Origin: Planctomycetaceae bacterium
GTDB lineage: Bacteria; Planctomycetota; Planctomycetia; Planctomycetales; Planctomycetaceae
Assembly: GCA_020426515.1 (NCBI GenBank)
Contig: JAGQPW010000058.1
Span: 1 to 33,869, forward strand
Direction of reading: 5' to 3'
DNA: 33,869 nt
The number at the start of each line of letters is the position of its first letter. Within the stretch, counting starts at the first letter, position 1. A program made the translations under genes and the position numbers. The notes under the pieces are model-generated. The model did not search any database. It had not been told where the DNA came from and worked only from the letters and a program-made list of their open reading frames with translations. Below are positions 8,721 to 17,195 of this stretch, piece after piece.

Positions 8721-8894
8721 TCAGGTTGTGACAACATTGTTGAACATTCCAGTTCTGCATGGCGAACCCATGACGCCGAATAATCCGACTCAACTCCATC
8801 TCACGAGGTGGTCGATACCTTGCTTGAGTGATCTCACCGATTTGAAAGCTGCGCGCCCACGGAGGGGGAGATCTTACCAGCGGGAGTGAATTGG

Positions 8895-9728
8895 ATGCCT
8901 TGGAACTTGCGGAACTTACGGGGAGGATTAGCCCTGCTGGGGCTGCTGGCTGGATGTCAGGCCGCAACCGAGCCCGAATCTCATGTCTCCCAACCGGCAC
9001 CTGTTCGGCAGGAACGCCCCGCCACAGAGCAAGCCACGGCACGCGAAGGAACTTCGGCTCCATCGGCCCCGCAAATGACTGCCGCTGCTCCAGTGGACTC
9101 ATCCGCACAGCGAGCCTTTGATGTGCTGACCACTCCAGGTACGTCGCTGGACGACTGGGATGCGGCCCAGCAGCAGCTGCTGGAAATGGGTGCTCAGGCG
9201 GCCCCGGTTCTGGCCGCCGCATTGCGGTCCGAGATTCCGCTGCAGCGTGAATCGGCCGCGACGACTCTTGTACTGCTGGGGCCCGATGCCGCTGCGCTGG
9301 CGACCACCGAACTGTTGCAGGCCCTGAATGACGATAGCGACTTCGTACGGGCCAATGCGGCTGCGGCGTTGTTACAGGTTCCGGACCAGGCGGCCCGGGC
9401 GTTGCCCACGCTCGTTCAGTTGCTTCAGGCCCGCGACTCCGGATTGCGTCAGATGGCCGCAATGAATCTGCGGTCGCAGCCGCTGGCCGCCGAAAGCTAT
9501 TTGTCCGAAGTGCTGTCTCAGCTGGAACGCGAGGCGGCTGTGGAAGTGGCAGTACCGCTCATTGAACTGCTGGGGGCAATGGGGCCGGCCGCTTCGGCAG
9601 CTGTTTCTCAATTGCAGCCTCTTGCCACTTCGGCCGACCCGCAAGTCAGCCAGGCCGCGTCGCTGGCTCTGCAACGGGTGCAGGGGGAAATTCAGCAGAC
9701 GCAGGCGGAACTGCCGGCCTTTGAATAA
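8895..9728 (+). CDS. HEAT-repeat lipoprotein
   Basis: 277 residues. ATG 8895 was preferred to the in-frame GTG at 8886 because GGGAG ends eight bases before the ATG. The N-terminus is a lipoprotein signal, with a basic start, the core GGLALLGLLAGC, and lipobox L-A-G-C with the modified Cys at residue 21. A low-complexity Ala/Pro/Glu linker follows, then four to five HEAT-type repeats (about 95-265), seen in segments such as LLEMGAQAAPVLAAAL and ALLQVPDQAARALPTLVQLL. HEAT solenoids bind other proteins, and this one is expected to be anchored in a membrane facing outward. It is followed 136 bp later by the serine hydrolase gene on the same strand. The partner is unknown. Confidence 0.82.
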   Translation: MPWNLRNLRGGLALLGLLAGCQAATEPESHVSQPAPVRQERPATEQATAREGTSAPSAPQMTAAAPVDSSAQRAFDVLTTPGTSLDDWDAAQQQLLEMGAQAAPVLAAALRSEIPLQRESAATTLVLLGPDAAALATTELLQALNDDSDFVRANAAAALLQVPDQAARALPTLVQLLQARDSGLRQMAAMNLRSQPLAAESYLSEVLSQLEREAAVEVAVPLIELLGAMGPAASAAVSQLQPLATSADPQVSQAASLALQRVQGEIQQTQAELPAFE

Positions 9729-9864
9729 GAATCGGTTGACGGCTGTCGCCGCGGTCGAGACTCTGATGCAGTAGGATGACCTCATCCCTGTCGTGCCGGG
9801 CACAGCCTGCGTGGCGTCATGGGTTCACGATTTTGCATCACACGGAAAATTCTGGAGTCGACTG

Positions 9865-10995
9865 GTGGTGACGAACCAACCACTCCCCTCAATTGGCGCG
9901 GAACAGTTTCCGAGCGTCTCTCAACTGATCCAGCAGGGAATCCAGCAGCACCTGCATCACGGGATGCAGGTCTACGTTTCCCGGGATGCAGATGTTCTCG
10001 CAAACTTTGCGTTAGGGAACAATACGTCCGAAACGCCACTCTCACCCGAGACGCTGATGTTATGGCTTTCCTCCGGGAAGCCTCTGACCGCGACGGCCAT
10101 TCTGCAGCTTTGGGAACGAGGCCGTATCGACCTTGATGCCCCGGTCAGTGAAGTCCTGCCGGAGTTTGCCGTTGGCGGGAAGGACATCATTACGCCTCGC
10201 CACCTGCTCACTCACACCGCGGGATTGAGGCCAATCGTCTCTGGATGGCCGCACAAAACGTGGGAGCAGATTCTCGACCGGATTACCGCGTCCCCAATGC
10301 AGGAGGACTGGGAGGTGGGGCGACAGGCAGCGTACGATCCAGCGAGGTCGTGGTTTGTGCTGGGAGAGATGATTCACCGACTCGATGGCCGGACGGTGAA
10401 CAACTATGTGCGTGAAGAGATCCTGGAACCGACCGGGATGTTCGACACCTGGATGTCCATGCCCGGACAGCTGTATCAGGCCTATGGCGACCGGATCGGG
10501 GTGACGTACGGGCACAAGGATGGCGAGTTGAATCCCACCGCCGGGCATCAGCGTGATGCCTGCAAAACCCCTGCTCCCGGGAGCAGTATGCGTGGACCGG
10601 CCTCCAATCTGGGAAGGTTCTACGAGATGCTGCTTCGAAACGGCACCACGACCGACGGGTCAGTCATTTTGCAGCCGGCAACGGTTGCTGAGATGACGCG
10701 TCGCCAGCGACAGGGAATTCATGACCGAACCTTCAAACATGTGGTCGACTTCGGGCTGGGACTGCTCGTGAATTCCAGTCAGTATGGCCCGGATACCGTC
10801 CCTTATGGTTTCGGTCGGCATGCATCCGCACTTTCGTTTGGACACGGCGGCGCGCAGTCCTCCATTGGATTTGCCGATCCCGTTCACGGTCTCGCCGTCG
10901 TTTTGATCGCCAATGGTTGTCCCGGTGAGGAACTGCACAATCAGCGGTTTCGCGAACTGGCCAGCGCTGTGTACCACGATCTGGATCTCATCTGA
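9865..10995 (+). CDS. Serine hydrolase, beta-lactamase / class C PBP-like family
   Basis: 376 residues. GTG 9865 is chosen because GGAG sits seven bases upstream; GTG 9868 is nearly as good. The protein has the beta-lactamase-like fold (Pfam Beta-lactamase, as in EstB and AmpC relatives). The SxxK nucleophile motif is Ser69-Ser-Gly-Lys72, followed by PLTATAILQLWERGRIDLD. The family hallmark LLTHTAGL comes next, then a Tyr157 region (YDP in place of YxN) followed by FVLGEMIHRLDG, and a late H-x-G-type block FGHGG near the C-terminus. No signal peptide is visible, so it is probably cytoplasmic and more likely an esterase or peptidase than an antibiotic-inactivating enzyme. The missing Asn of YxN is a mild deviation. 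The next gene starts 23 bp downstream, so they may be co-transcribed. Confidence 0.85.
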   Translation: MVTNQPLPSIGAEQFPSVSQLIQQGIQQHLHHGMQVYVSRDADVLANFALGNNTSETPLSPETLMLWLSSGKPLTATAILQLWERGRIDLDAPVSEVLPEFAVGGKDIITPRHLLTHTAGLRPIVSGWPHKTWEQILDRITASPMQEDWEVGRQAAYDPARSWFVLGEMIHRLDGRTVNNYVREEILEPTGMFDTWMSMPGQLYQAYGDRIGVTYGHKDGELNPTAGHQRDACKTPAPGSSMRGPASNLGRFYEMLLRNGTTTDGSVILQPATVAEMTRRQRQGIHDRTFKHVVDFGLGLLVNSSQYGPDTVPYGFGRHASALSFGHGGAQSSIGFADPVHGLAVVLIANGCPGEELHNQRFRELASAVYHDLDLI

Positions 10996-11018
10996 TCCGC
11001 AAACCATTCGGTGCCAAG

Positions 11019-11720
11019 ATGCTGACATCAGATGTTCCCCCGATTCTCGCCTTTCCCGGTCTCGATGGGACCGGAGAACTGCTGCGCGACCTGCAGCAGG
11101 TTGTGATGCAGGAACATTCACTGACGATTTGCCCGCTGCCACAACAGGGACCTCAGGACTACCGCACGCTGGTGAACCATTTCGATGGCCTGCTGCAGGA
11201 ACATTCGCGGTGCATTCTGCTCGCAGAGTCGTTCTCGGGGCCGCTTGGCATCCTGCTGGCTGCACAGCATCCGGACCGGGTGGCAGGCGTCATTCTGGCC
11301 GCCACGTTTGCCACCTCGCCGGAGTGGTGGCTGACTCGGCGCATCCCCTGGCGCTGGATGTTTCGACTTCCATCTCCCGCCATACTCGCTCGTTGGCTGT
11401 TGAGCGGATGGGATGCACCGGCTGACCACCTGAAGTTGCTCAACCAGACGATCCAATCAGTTCCCGCTGAGATTCTGGCGGCTCGAATTGCGACCGTTGT
11501 CGAAGTGGACGTCACCTCGGAACTGGCGCGGCTCTCATGCCCGGTTGGAGTTCTGTCGCCGCAGGAGGACCGGCTCATTCCTCAGCAGTGTCTGAGAATC
11601 ATTCGACATGCCCGGCCTGATGTTCAGGTTCGCGCACTTGCCGGACCACATCTGCTGCTGGAGCGCGATCCCGAGGCGGCATGGCAGGCGATCAGACAAC
11701 TGATCGCCAACTGGCGTTGA
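11019..11720 (+). CDS. Alpha/beta hydrolase
   Basis: 233 residues from ATG 11019; the ribosome-binding site is weak. The protein begins with the strand-loop FPGLDGTGELL, which forms the oxyanion region. The nucleophile elbow is A-E-Ser71-F-S-G, followed by the helix ILLAAQHPDRVAGVILAAT. The probable acid is the Asp in SPQEDRLIP, and the probable base is the His in AGPHLLLERDP near the end, giving a complete Ser-Asp-His triad. It is short for the family because the cap is small. No signal peptide or membrane segment is seen, so it is likely cytosolic. It follows the beta-lactamase-like hydrolase by 23 bp and converges on the GYF_2 gene with a 20-bp gap. The substrate cannot be inferred. Confidence 0.85.
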   Translation: MLTSDVPPILAFPGLDGTGELLRDLQQVVMQEHSLTICPLPQQGPQDYRTLVNHFDGLLQEHSRCILLAESFSGPLGILLAAQHPDRVAGVILAATFATSPEWWLTRRIPWRWMFRLPSPAILARWLLSGWDAPADHLKLLNQTIQSVPAEILAARIATVVEVDVTSELARLSCPVGVLSPQEDRLIPQQCLRIIRHARPDVQVRALAGPHLLLERDPEAAWQAIRQLIANWR

Positions 11721-11740
11721 GAGACACACCACGCAGAATC

Positions 11741-13138
11741 CTATTGTGTCCGCTTGGCCGCTTCCATCTGCGTCTCGAAGATCTTGATCGCATCGGTCCG
11801 TTCCTCTTCCGTCCCGGTGAAGATTCGTGGCAAAGTGTAGCGATACACGTCCAGCAGCACTCGCAGTGCAGGGCGTTTGGAAGACGCAATCTCCTCTAGT
11901 TCCGCCTGATGCTCTTTGCGCTGGGCTTCGGTCGATTGTGCCAGCCCCTGCCAGGCAGCCTGATCCGCTGACTGTTGCGCCAGGGCAGTAACCTGTACGT
12001 AAATTTCCTCCACTTTGGCGACGTGGCCGCTGTCGTTTCCACTGAGTATGCCGGTGAAGTACAGCAGAACCAGAACGGCAACAGCCGCGATGCCGCCAAT
12101 GACCTTGGGATCGAGTTTGACTCCCGACATCAAGCCGGACAGGTCCAGACCACCACCGCCACCACTCGACGACCTTCGAGGTGTGCTGCGGCTGGAGCGG
12201 GATGGAGGAGGGGGAGCAGCGGCCCGCGAGGGGCTATACGCTGGCGGAGCCGACGGACGCGGTGTCGGTGGAGAATACGAATCGTAGGAGGAAGCGGGGG
12301 CCGACGGCGGAGCCTCGTACGATGGCGGTGGAGCGCTGGGGGCAGCTGGAGCCGCCGGGGTTGGAGCCGCTGGGGTTGGGGCGGCTGGCTCCTTCTTCGG
12401 CAACAGCGCGGCCAGTTCTGGAACCTCCGAGATGCGTTGCCACGTCTCAGACCCTGTAACCCGCACTTCATCTTCGGCCGTCAATTTTCGAGCGCGGACT
12501 TCCGCCTGCAGCGTCTTCCAGCTGACCGGACCGAATTCTTCTCCCAAGACGCGGTTGTACCAGTCGAGTTCTTCCTTCTTCTTGGGAGCGGCTTTGAACA
12601 TGGCCGCACGCTGAGGCGACAGGATTCCCCCCGATGCCTGAACCGCCTTCTTTGGACGCTGTTCCGCAGTAAACAATCCCATAATGGTTTCAGCGGGTTG
12701 CCAATCTCCACCTCCATCGGAGCGGACCAGATCGTCACGAGCGATCTCTTCTTCGTGAACCATTTCCAGCAGAGCATCAAAACCGAACGGCCCCAGTTCC
12801 TGATTCAAGACTTTGCAGTACCAGCGAGGCTCCACTTTTGGCTTTGAAGTGGTGGACGACTCTTCGCTGAACTGAATCATGTCCAGGTCGTGCGCTGATG
12901 AACTCAAGTCATCGCCATGGGCGGATGCCTCATCAACCAGCATGGCATCCAGATCGGCACTGGTGGGTTCATTTTCCAAGTCTGCCAGTTCGGGAACATC
13001 GGCGATCATTCGCCATTCCGATTCGTCTTCGCGACGTACCTGATCGGTGGCACCGAGATCACCGTGACGGACCAGATCCATCAGCGACTCGATTGCAACG
13101 GGGCCCATTTCCTCGCCCAGTAACAGGTAATACCACAT
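11741..13138 (-). CDS. Membrane protein with three GYF_2 domains
   Basis: 465 residues from ATG 13138, preceded by GGAAA; an in-frame ATG five codons earlier lacks such a site. Three GYF_2 domains occur in series. The first is at about 2-52 (WYYLLLGEEMGP), the second at about 105-156 (WYCKVLNQELGPFGFDALL) and the third at about 192-246 (WYNRVLGEEFGPVSWKTLQ). Each has the W-Y...GP core and ends in a Trp-containing strand. A long Pro/Ala/Ser-rich linker (about 249-325) includes tandem AAPTP units and several Tyr-containing PPSY motifs. One membrane helix at about 347-364 (GGIAAVAVLVLLYFTGI) follows, then a helical 100-residue tail. GYF domains bind proline-rich peptides, so the protein could bind its own linker or that of neighbours. 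The three-domain arrangement is clear; the role is not. Confidence 0.85.
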   Translation of the reverse strand: MWYYLLLGEEMGPVAIESLMDLVRHGDLGATDQVRREDESEWRMIADVPELADLENEPTSADLDAMLVDEASAHGDDLSSSAHDLDMIQFSEESSTTSKPKVEPRWYCKVLNQELGPFGFDALLEMVHEEEIARDDLVRSDGGGDWQPAETIMGLFTAEQRPKKAVQASGGILSPQRAAMFKAAPKKKEELDWYNRVLGEEFGPVSWKTLQAEVRARKLTAEDEVRVTGSETWQRISEVPELAALLPKKEPAAPTPAAPTPAAPAAPSAPPPSYEAPPSAPASSYDSYSPPTPRPSAPPAYSPSRAAAPPPPSRSSRSTPRRSSSGGGGGLDLSGLMSGVKLDPKVIGGIAAVAVLVLLYFTGILSGNDSGHVAKVEEIYVQVTALAQQSADQAAWQGLAQSTEAQRKEHQAELEEIASSKRPALRVLLDVYRYTLPRIFTGTEEERTDAIKIFETQMEAAKRTQ

Positions 13139-13236
13139 CAGATTTCCACGCAATCGGTTACAGCGGAGACGTAAGATTTCATTGTATTCTGATTTCTTTG
13201 TCTACCTGATGCGAGCGACAGACGCGCGAAAACATT

Positions 13237-13251
13237 GAGACATCGTGTCTC
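13237..13251 (-). terminator. Short intrinsic-terminator-like hairpin
   Basis: GAGACA and TGTCTC pair perfectly around a 3-nt loop, 22-36 nt past the stop of the PH-like membrane protein gene. On the minus strand the stem is followed by AATGTTTTCG, a weak T-rich tract. It would separate that gene from the GYF_2 gene downstream. Confidence 0.45.
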
Positions 13252-13272
13252 GCCAATACTGGCCCTCGCTGT

Positions 13273-14175
13273 TCATGTCTCCGGCTTGGCAGGATTGGCC
13301 CCATCGTCGGGGGATTGAGCCGCATGGCCGCGTTGTTCCTTCAGCCGGTCCAGCAACTGATCAAAGCGGCGCGGAGCTGCTTCGCAACTGGAAGTTGCCT
13401 CGCGAGTCGGTTCGGCAGCCCCCAGTGTATTAAGCAGGTGCGAAAGGTGCTGTTGTTCTTCGAGTGAGAGTTGAGGCAACTGCACGCCAAACACTTTGCG
13501 CCGCGGTCGGTACCACAGGTAGAGCATTGGCCGGGTGGACTGATCGAGCTGGACCTTTCGCAACTCGGTCCAGCTGATTCGTTCGGGCACCTGCAAGTCG
13601 GGATATCCGATCAGACACAAACCTTTCGGGGCGATTGTCAGTACGGCATCACGTTGCAGGAACGGTTCCCACCACAACCAGAACGCCAGCACGATACTGC
13701 TCCAGATGACAATCAGGTCCAGTCCCAGCAGCAGTTCCACCAGCCCCCTCGAACTGCTCAATCTCCAGGACTCGCTGCCGAGCAGGACGGATTCAAGCAG
13801 GAACCAGGCAATGACGCCTCCCAGAATTAACCCGGATGCCAGCGTGGCATTCATGCTTCGACGCGGCGACCAGTTTTCCGGCCAAATGCCGGCAACGTCA
13901 GCCTGTGTCTCAAGGAAGAGTTCCTGACGATCGAGTCGCGGCGAAACGCTCCAGAGGGCTCCCCAGACAACAGCATAGAACACGAACCGCACCAGATTGA
14001 CTGACACCGCTCCAAGTGTGACGATGATCAGCGTCGACAAAACAAAATAAGCGAGCAGCAACAGGATCAACCACAACAATCGACTTCGCGCGATGTGCCG
14101 CGAATTCGGAATACAGGCGAGATTAATGAATTGCCCCGCTGTATTCGCTGAGGACATGTTCGCTGAGTTTGTCAT
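13273..14175 (-). CDS. Integral membrane protein with PH-like C-terminal domain
   Basis: 300 residues from ATG 14175 (MTNSANMSS). A TTG at 14223, three bases beyond a GGAG that overlaps the upstream stop, could add 16 residues but is too close to that site. Two adjacent membrane helices (about 33-53 and 55-78) are followed by a loop and a second pair (about 113-133 and 145-170), with motifs LLWLILLLLAYFVLSTL and LIVIWSSIVLAFWLWWEPF. The C-terminal third (about 175-265) has the alternating strands of a PH-like domain (LTIAPKGLCLIGYPD, then ISWTELRKVQL). This arrangement resembles bacterial bPH/YdbT-type membrane proteins. It starts about 54 bp after the lutB-like stop, so it may be in that operon. 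Function unknown. Confidence 0.72.
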   Translation of the reverse strand: MTNSANMSSANTAGQFINLACIPNSRHIARSRLLWLILLLLAYFVLSTLIIVTLGAVSVNLVRFVFYAVVWGALWSVSPRLDRQELFLETQADVAGIWPENWSPRRSMNATLASGLILGGVIAWFLLESVLLGSESWRLSSSRGLVELLLGLDLIVIWSSIVLAFWLWWEPFLQRDAVLTIAPKGLCLIGYPDLQVPERISWTELRKVQLDQSTRPMLYLWYRPRRKVFGVQLPQLSLEEQQHLSHLLNTLGAAEPTREATSSCEAAPRRFDQLLDRLKEQRGHAAQSPDDGANPAKPET

Positions 14176-14229
14176 CGGGCAGAATCCAACAGTCTGCAGC
14201 GAGCCGAGTTTGCAGTCACCCAAACACTC

Positions 14230-15609
14230 CTACCGCGACCGTCTGTGACGCAGTTGTTCGCGAAAGCTCTTACGGGGCGGGGTTGGCAAATCACGCTGTC
14301 GGCCCCAGGGATTGAGTGGTGAATAGACCAGAAAACGTGGCGTCCAGCGCAGCGCCAGACGTCCCAGTCGGCCAGCCCACCGATACAGCAGCGGGCTGCT
14401 CAGGACGATGCCTCCCAGCCACATTCCCCATCGCTTACTCGGAGCCAGCAGCCCCTTGAGCGCCAGCTTGCTTCGCCAGGTGTAGAGCTGCTCGTGCAGG
14501 TTGATCTTCACCGGACACACATCGGTACACGAGCCACACAGAGAACAGGCGTGTGGCAGGCTGGCGTGTTGTTCGGCATTTTGAGACGGGGCGAGGATCG
14601 ACCCGATCGGCCCAGGCACCGTATTGCTGTAGCTGTGCCCTCCACTCCGACGGTAGACGGGACACGTATTCATGCAGGCACCGCAGCGAATACAGTTCAG
14701 CGAGCGGCGAAAGTCGTCACTGCCCAGCAGTTCCGAGCGTCCATTGTCCACCAACACAACATGCATTTCACACCCCGGCTCACGTGGACCGTGAAAGTGC
14801 GAACTGTAGGTTGTGATCGGCTGACCGGTCGCCGAACGGGCCAGCAATCGCAGGAAGACGCCCAGATCTTTGGCGCGGGGAATCAGCTTCTCAATCCCCA
14901 TACAGGCAATGTGCAGCTTAGGGAGCGAGGTTCCCAGATCAGCATTGCCTTCGTTGGTACAGACGACGACGCCACCGGTTTCCGCGATGGCAAAATTCAC
15001 ACCGGTCAGGCCAGCTTCGGCTTTCAGAAATCGTTGTCGCAATTCCTGGCGTGCTGCTTCGGTCAGGTACTGTGGATCGGTGGCCCCTTTTTCTGTGCCG
15101 ATCTTCTCGTGGAACAACTCGCCGATTTCTTCGCGTTTTGTATGAATGGCAGGCATCACAATGTGACTGGGAGGCTCGTTGCGCAGCTGCACGATCCACT
15201 CACCAAGGTCCGTATCCACCACTTCGATGTCGTGCCGTTCCAGAAACGGATTGAGGTGGCATTCTTCTGTGAGCATGGACTTGCTCTTCACCACCCGTTT
15301 CACACCGTGCTTCTGCAGCAGTTCCAGCACAATCCGATTGTGTTCGGCCGCGTCGGCGGCCCAGTGTACGACGATGCCGTTGGCCTGAGCATTCCGTTCG
15401 AACTGCTCCAGCAGTTCCGGCAGGTGCGCCATTGTGTACTGTTTGATCTGAGAGGCCCGTTCACGCAGCCGTTCCCATTCCGGCACACTGCTGGCGGCTT
15501 TGTCTCGTTTTGCGCGTACGAACCACAACGTACGATCGTGCCATGCAGCACGTTCGTGGTTGGCCACAAACTTCGCAGCCTTGACCGGATGGGACAACGC
15601 ACCAGCCAT
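14230..15609 (-). CDS. lutB: LutB-type iron-sulfur protein (lactate utilisation family)
   Basis: 459 residues from ATG 15609, preceded by GGAG five bases upstream. The N-terminal two thirds form a LUD domain (about 65-300), including the conserved stretch GVNFAIAETGGVVVCTNEGNAD (about 203-224). The C-terminal part carries two 4Fe-4S motifs: Cys306/309/312/316 (CIRCGACMNTCP) and Cys355/358/361/365 (CSLCGSCTDVCP). In Bacillus, LutA, LutB and LutC oxidise L-lactate to pyruvate, and LutB is the central Fe-S electron-transfer subunit. Length and motif order match LutB. Neither lutA nor lutC is adjacent: downstream is a membrane protein, and upstream, beyond a strong hairpin, is a Gfo/Idh/MocA gene. 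The family assignment is secure; the lactate role is inferred from homology. Confidence 0.9.
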   Translation of the reverse strand: MAGALSHPVKAAKFVANHERAAWHDRTLWFVRAKRDKAASSVPEWERLRERASQIKQYTMAHLPELLEQFERNAQANGIVVHWAADAAEHNRIVLELLQKHGVKRVVKSKSMLTEECHLNPFLERHDIEVVDTDLGEWIVQLRNEPPSHIVMPAIHTKREEIGELFHEKIGTEKGATDPQYLTEAARQELRQRFLKAEAGLTGVNFAIAETGGVVVCTNEGNADLGTSLPKLHIACMGIEKLIPRAKDLGVFLRLLARSATGQPITTYSSHFHGPREPGCEMHVVLVDNGRSELLGSDDFRRSLNCIRCGACMNTCPVYRRSGGHSYSNTVPGPIGSILAPSQNAEQHASLPHACSLCGSCTDVCPVKINLHEQLYTWRSKLALKGLLAPSKRWGMWLGGIVLSSPLLYRWAGRLGRLALRWTPRFLVYSPLNPWGRQRDLPTPPRKSFREQLRHRRSR

Positions 15610-15645
15610 AACTTCTCCAGCATTTCAGTTGGGTCGCGCCATGTG

Positions 15646-15675
15646 GCCCGGCGGCGAAGCAATTCACCGCCGGGC
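15646..15675 (-). terminator. 13-bp GC-rich hairpin between Gfo/Idh/MocA and lutB genes
   Basis: GCCCGGCGG (15646-15654) and CCGCCGGGC (15667-15675) pair perfectly. In the minus-strand RNA an adjacent U-G pair and three more pairs extend the stem to 13 bp with a UUGC loop. It lies 37 nt past the stop of the upstream gene and 36 nt before the lutB start. There is no U-run, so it may be a factor-assisted terminator, an mRNA end stabiliser or an attenuator of read-through. Confidence 0.55.
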
Positions 15676-15711
15676 ATCTGGCGACTGTGAGAATTTTGGA
15701 AATTCCGGGTC

Positions 15712-17079
15712 CTAGTATTCGGTCTTCTTCAGACCGGGCATCGGGATCGGATACTTTCCATCGGCATCGGCCAGCAGTGGTGCAGGGCCATCGAGCGTGA
15801 GTGCGTCCATGCTGGTGGTGACGGCCAGGTCATTGTTCAGGGCCTGTTCCATGGTAACGACCTGACCGCTATGAGCTGCCAGGCGGCCCATCGACGTGAC
15901 CAGACTGGCCTTCACACCCCGTTCCACCTCATTGTAGGGAAGGTCTTCTCGAATCGCCTTCAGCAGATCGTTCCACTCCAGCTGATAGGGATTTGGTTCC
16001 GGTTGTGGATACGCCCAGACCAGATGCTCCTTGGAATCGATGTGCTGCCCCTTGTAGATGCGGGCCTTGGAAGGCGCGTGCGAGGCCGTGGAGATGACAG
16101 CCGACCCTTTGGTACCGTGGGCATAGCTGGCGAATTCCTTGTGTGCTCCGGGCATGCAACGCCCTTCCAGAAACAACTTGGCTCCATCGGCGAAGGTGTA
16201 CTCGACAGAGTAGTTGTCGAAGTTCTGGTCGACGTTGTCCATCCGGTAGTGACGTCCGCCAGCCGCCTTGGCTTCGACGGGCCAGTCATTCTTCATCCAG
16301 CAGCATTCATCAATGTTGTGGATCAGGAAGTCGCTGAACGCCCCGCCACTGGCCCACAAGAAGCCGTGGAAGTTCTTGATCTGGTACATCAGTTCGCTGA
16401 GCGAACCATCGTTCTTGCCAACGAATGCCGACCCCGTCGGCCCCGCCTGACGGTAGGCGCGCAGCAGCGTGAGATCGCCGATTTCGCCATTCTGAATGCG
16501 GTCAAACAACTCACCACGAGCCACACAGTGGCGGCACATCAACCCCACGCCGACTTTCAGGTTCTTGGCCTTCGCTTCTTCGTACAGGCCCAGCATCTTG
16601 CGAGATGCCGCTCCGTCGACGGTCACAGGCTTTTCCATGAACACGTTCAAACCGCGATCAATTGCCTGCTTGAAGTGCACCCAGCGGAAGGCGGGCGGCG
16701 TAGTGAGAATGACCACATCGCCCGGACGCAGCACCTCCATGGCATGATTGAAGGCATCGAAGCCGATGAACTTGCGGTCATCGGGCACATCCATCTGCTT
16801 TTCGAACTGTCGGTTGAGCGCGTTGTAACTGCTCGCCAGACGATTCTCGAATACGTCGGCCATCGCCACGAGTCTGGTGGGGCCATACTCAGCAGAGAGA
16901 GCATTCGCCGCTGCCCCCGTTCCACGGCCACCGCAACCGACCAGTGCAAGTTGAACCGTACTGTCGTCGGCCGCATATGCTCCGGCCGAAATCAGGGAAG
17001 GAATTGTCAGTGCGGCAGCCGCGACGGTGCCTGATTTCAGGACATCGCGGCGGGAAACAGTCTCAGGAGTTGTCGACAT
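15712..17079 (-). CDS. Tat-exported Gfo/Idh/MocA family oxidoreductase
   Basis: 455 residues from ATG 17079, preceded by GGAG seven bases upstream. The open frame continues much further upstream but is not protein-like there. The N-terminus is a twin-arginine signal, VSRRDVLKSG (Arg10-Arg11), followed by a hydrophobic stretch ending SAGAYA. A Rossmann fold follows with VGCGGRGTGAAANAL (about 47-61), and the family hallmark Glu149-Lys150-Pro151 in NVFMEKPVTVDG. The C-terminal domain has the alpha/beta sheet used for substrate binding. By family it is an NAD(P)-dependent sugar or polyol oxidoreductase, or a carbohydrate-cleaving enzyme of the exported group that is greatly expanded in planctomycetes. 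The Tat signal fits export of a protein folded with its cofactor. It is followed by a strong hairpin before lutB. Confidence 0.92.
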   Translation of the reverse strand: MSTTPETVSRRDVLKSGTVAAAALTIPSLISAGAYAADDSTVQLALVGCGGRGTGAAANALSAEYGPTRLVAMADVFENRLASSYNALNRQFEKQMDVPDDRKFIGFDAFNHAMEVLRPGDVVILTTPPAFRWVHFKQAIDRGLNVFMEKPVTVDGAASRKMLGLYEEAKAKNLKVGVGLMCRHCVARGELFDRIQNGEIGDLTLLRAYRQAGPTGSAFVGKNDGSLSELMYQIKNFHGFLWASGGAFSDFLIHNIDECCWMKNDWPVEAKAAGGRHYRMDNVDQNFDNYSVEYTFADGAKLFLEGRCMPGAHKEFASYAHGTKGSAVISTASHAPSKARIYKGQHIDSKEHLVWAYPQPEPNPYQLEWNDLLKAIREDLPYNEVERGVKASLVTSMGRLAAHSGQVVTMEQALNNDLAVTTSMDALTLDGPAPLLADADGKYPIPMPGLKKTEY

Positions 17080-17195
17080 CAGTTGCTCCGGAACGCTAGG
17101 TAGAATTCGAGTCAGCCCTCCCTCCCCGAGGAAAAATCGCAGCGGCGGAGGCAGGGAACGGGGGGCCATCAATACTGGCAACCCATGACCAAGTT

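Larger units (their letters stand above)
8278..8894. other. 617-bp intergenic region between divergent genes
   Basis: This region holds the 5' regions of the pilin-like gene (minus) and the HEAT lipoprotein (plus). Besides the sigma-54-like motif and the 8-bp hairpin listed separately, it contains a minus-strand open stretch of 57 codons (8461-8631, stop TAA at 8458-8460). Its composition is protein-like (Cys at positions 11, 14 and 20, many Asn/Asp/Gly), but it has no start codon near its beginning and a stop immediately before it. It may be a decayed fragment of a secreted or pilin-like gene, or chance. Confidence 0.5.

Noticed and set aside
11975..12847. Plus-strand Arg/Gly-rich frame over the GYF_2 gene
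   Set aside because: The repeats come from reading the complement of the proline/alanine linker.
13139..13230. Possible promoter with TACAAT for the GYF_2 gene
   Set aside because: The nearest -35-like TAGACA is only 12 bp away, and no hexamer at 16-18 bp fits.
14494..15690. Plus-strand frame of about 400 codons over lutB
   Set aside because: It overlaps the motif-bearing lutB gene and has no domain or ribosome-binding site.
15871..17034. Plus-strand frame of about 390 codons over the Gfo/Idh/MocA gene
   Set aside because: It is the antisense shadow of a gene with clear Tat and EKP motifs.
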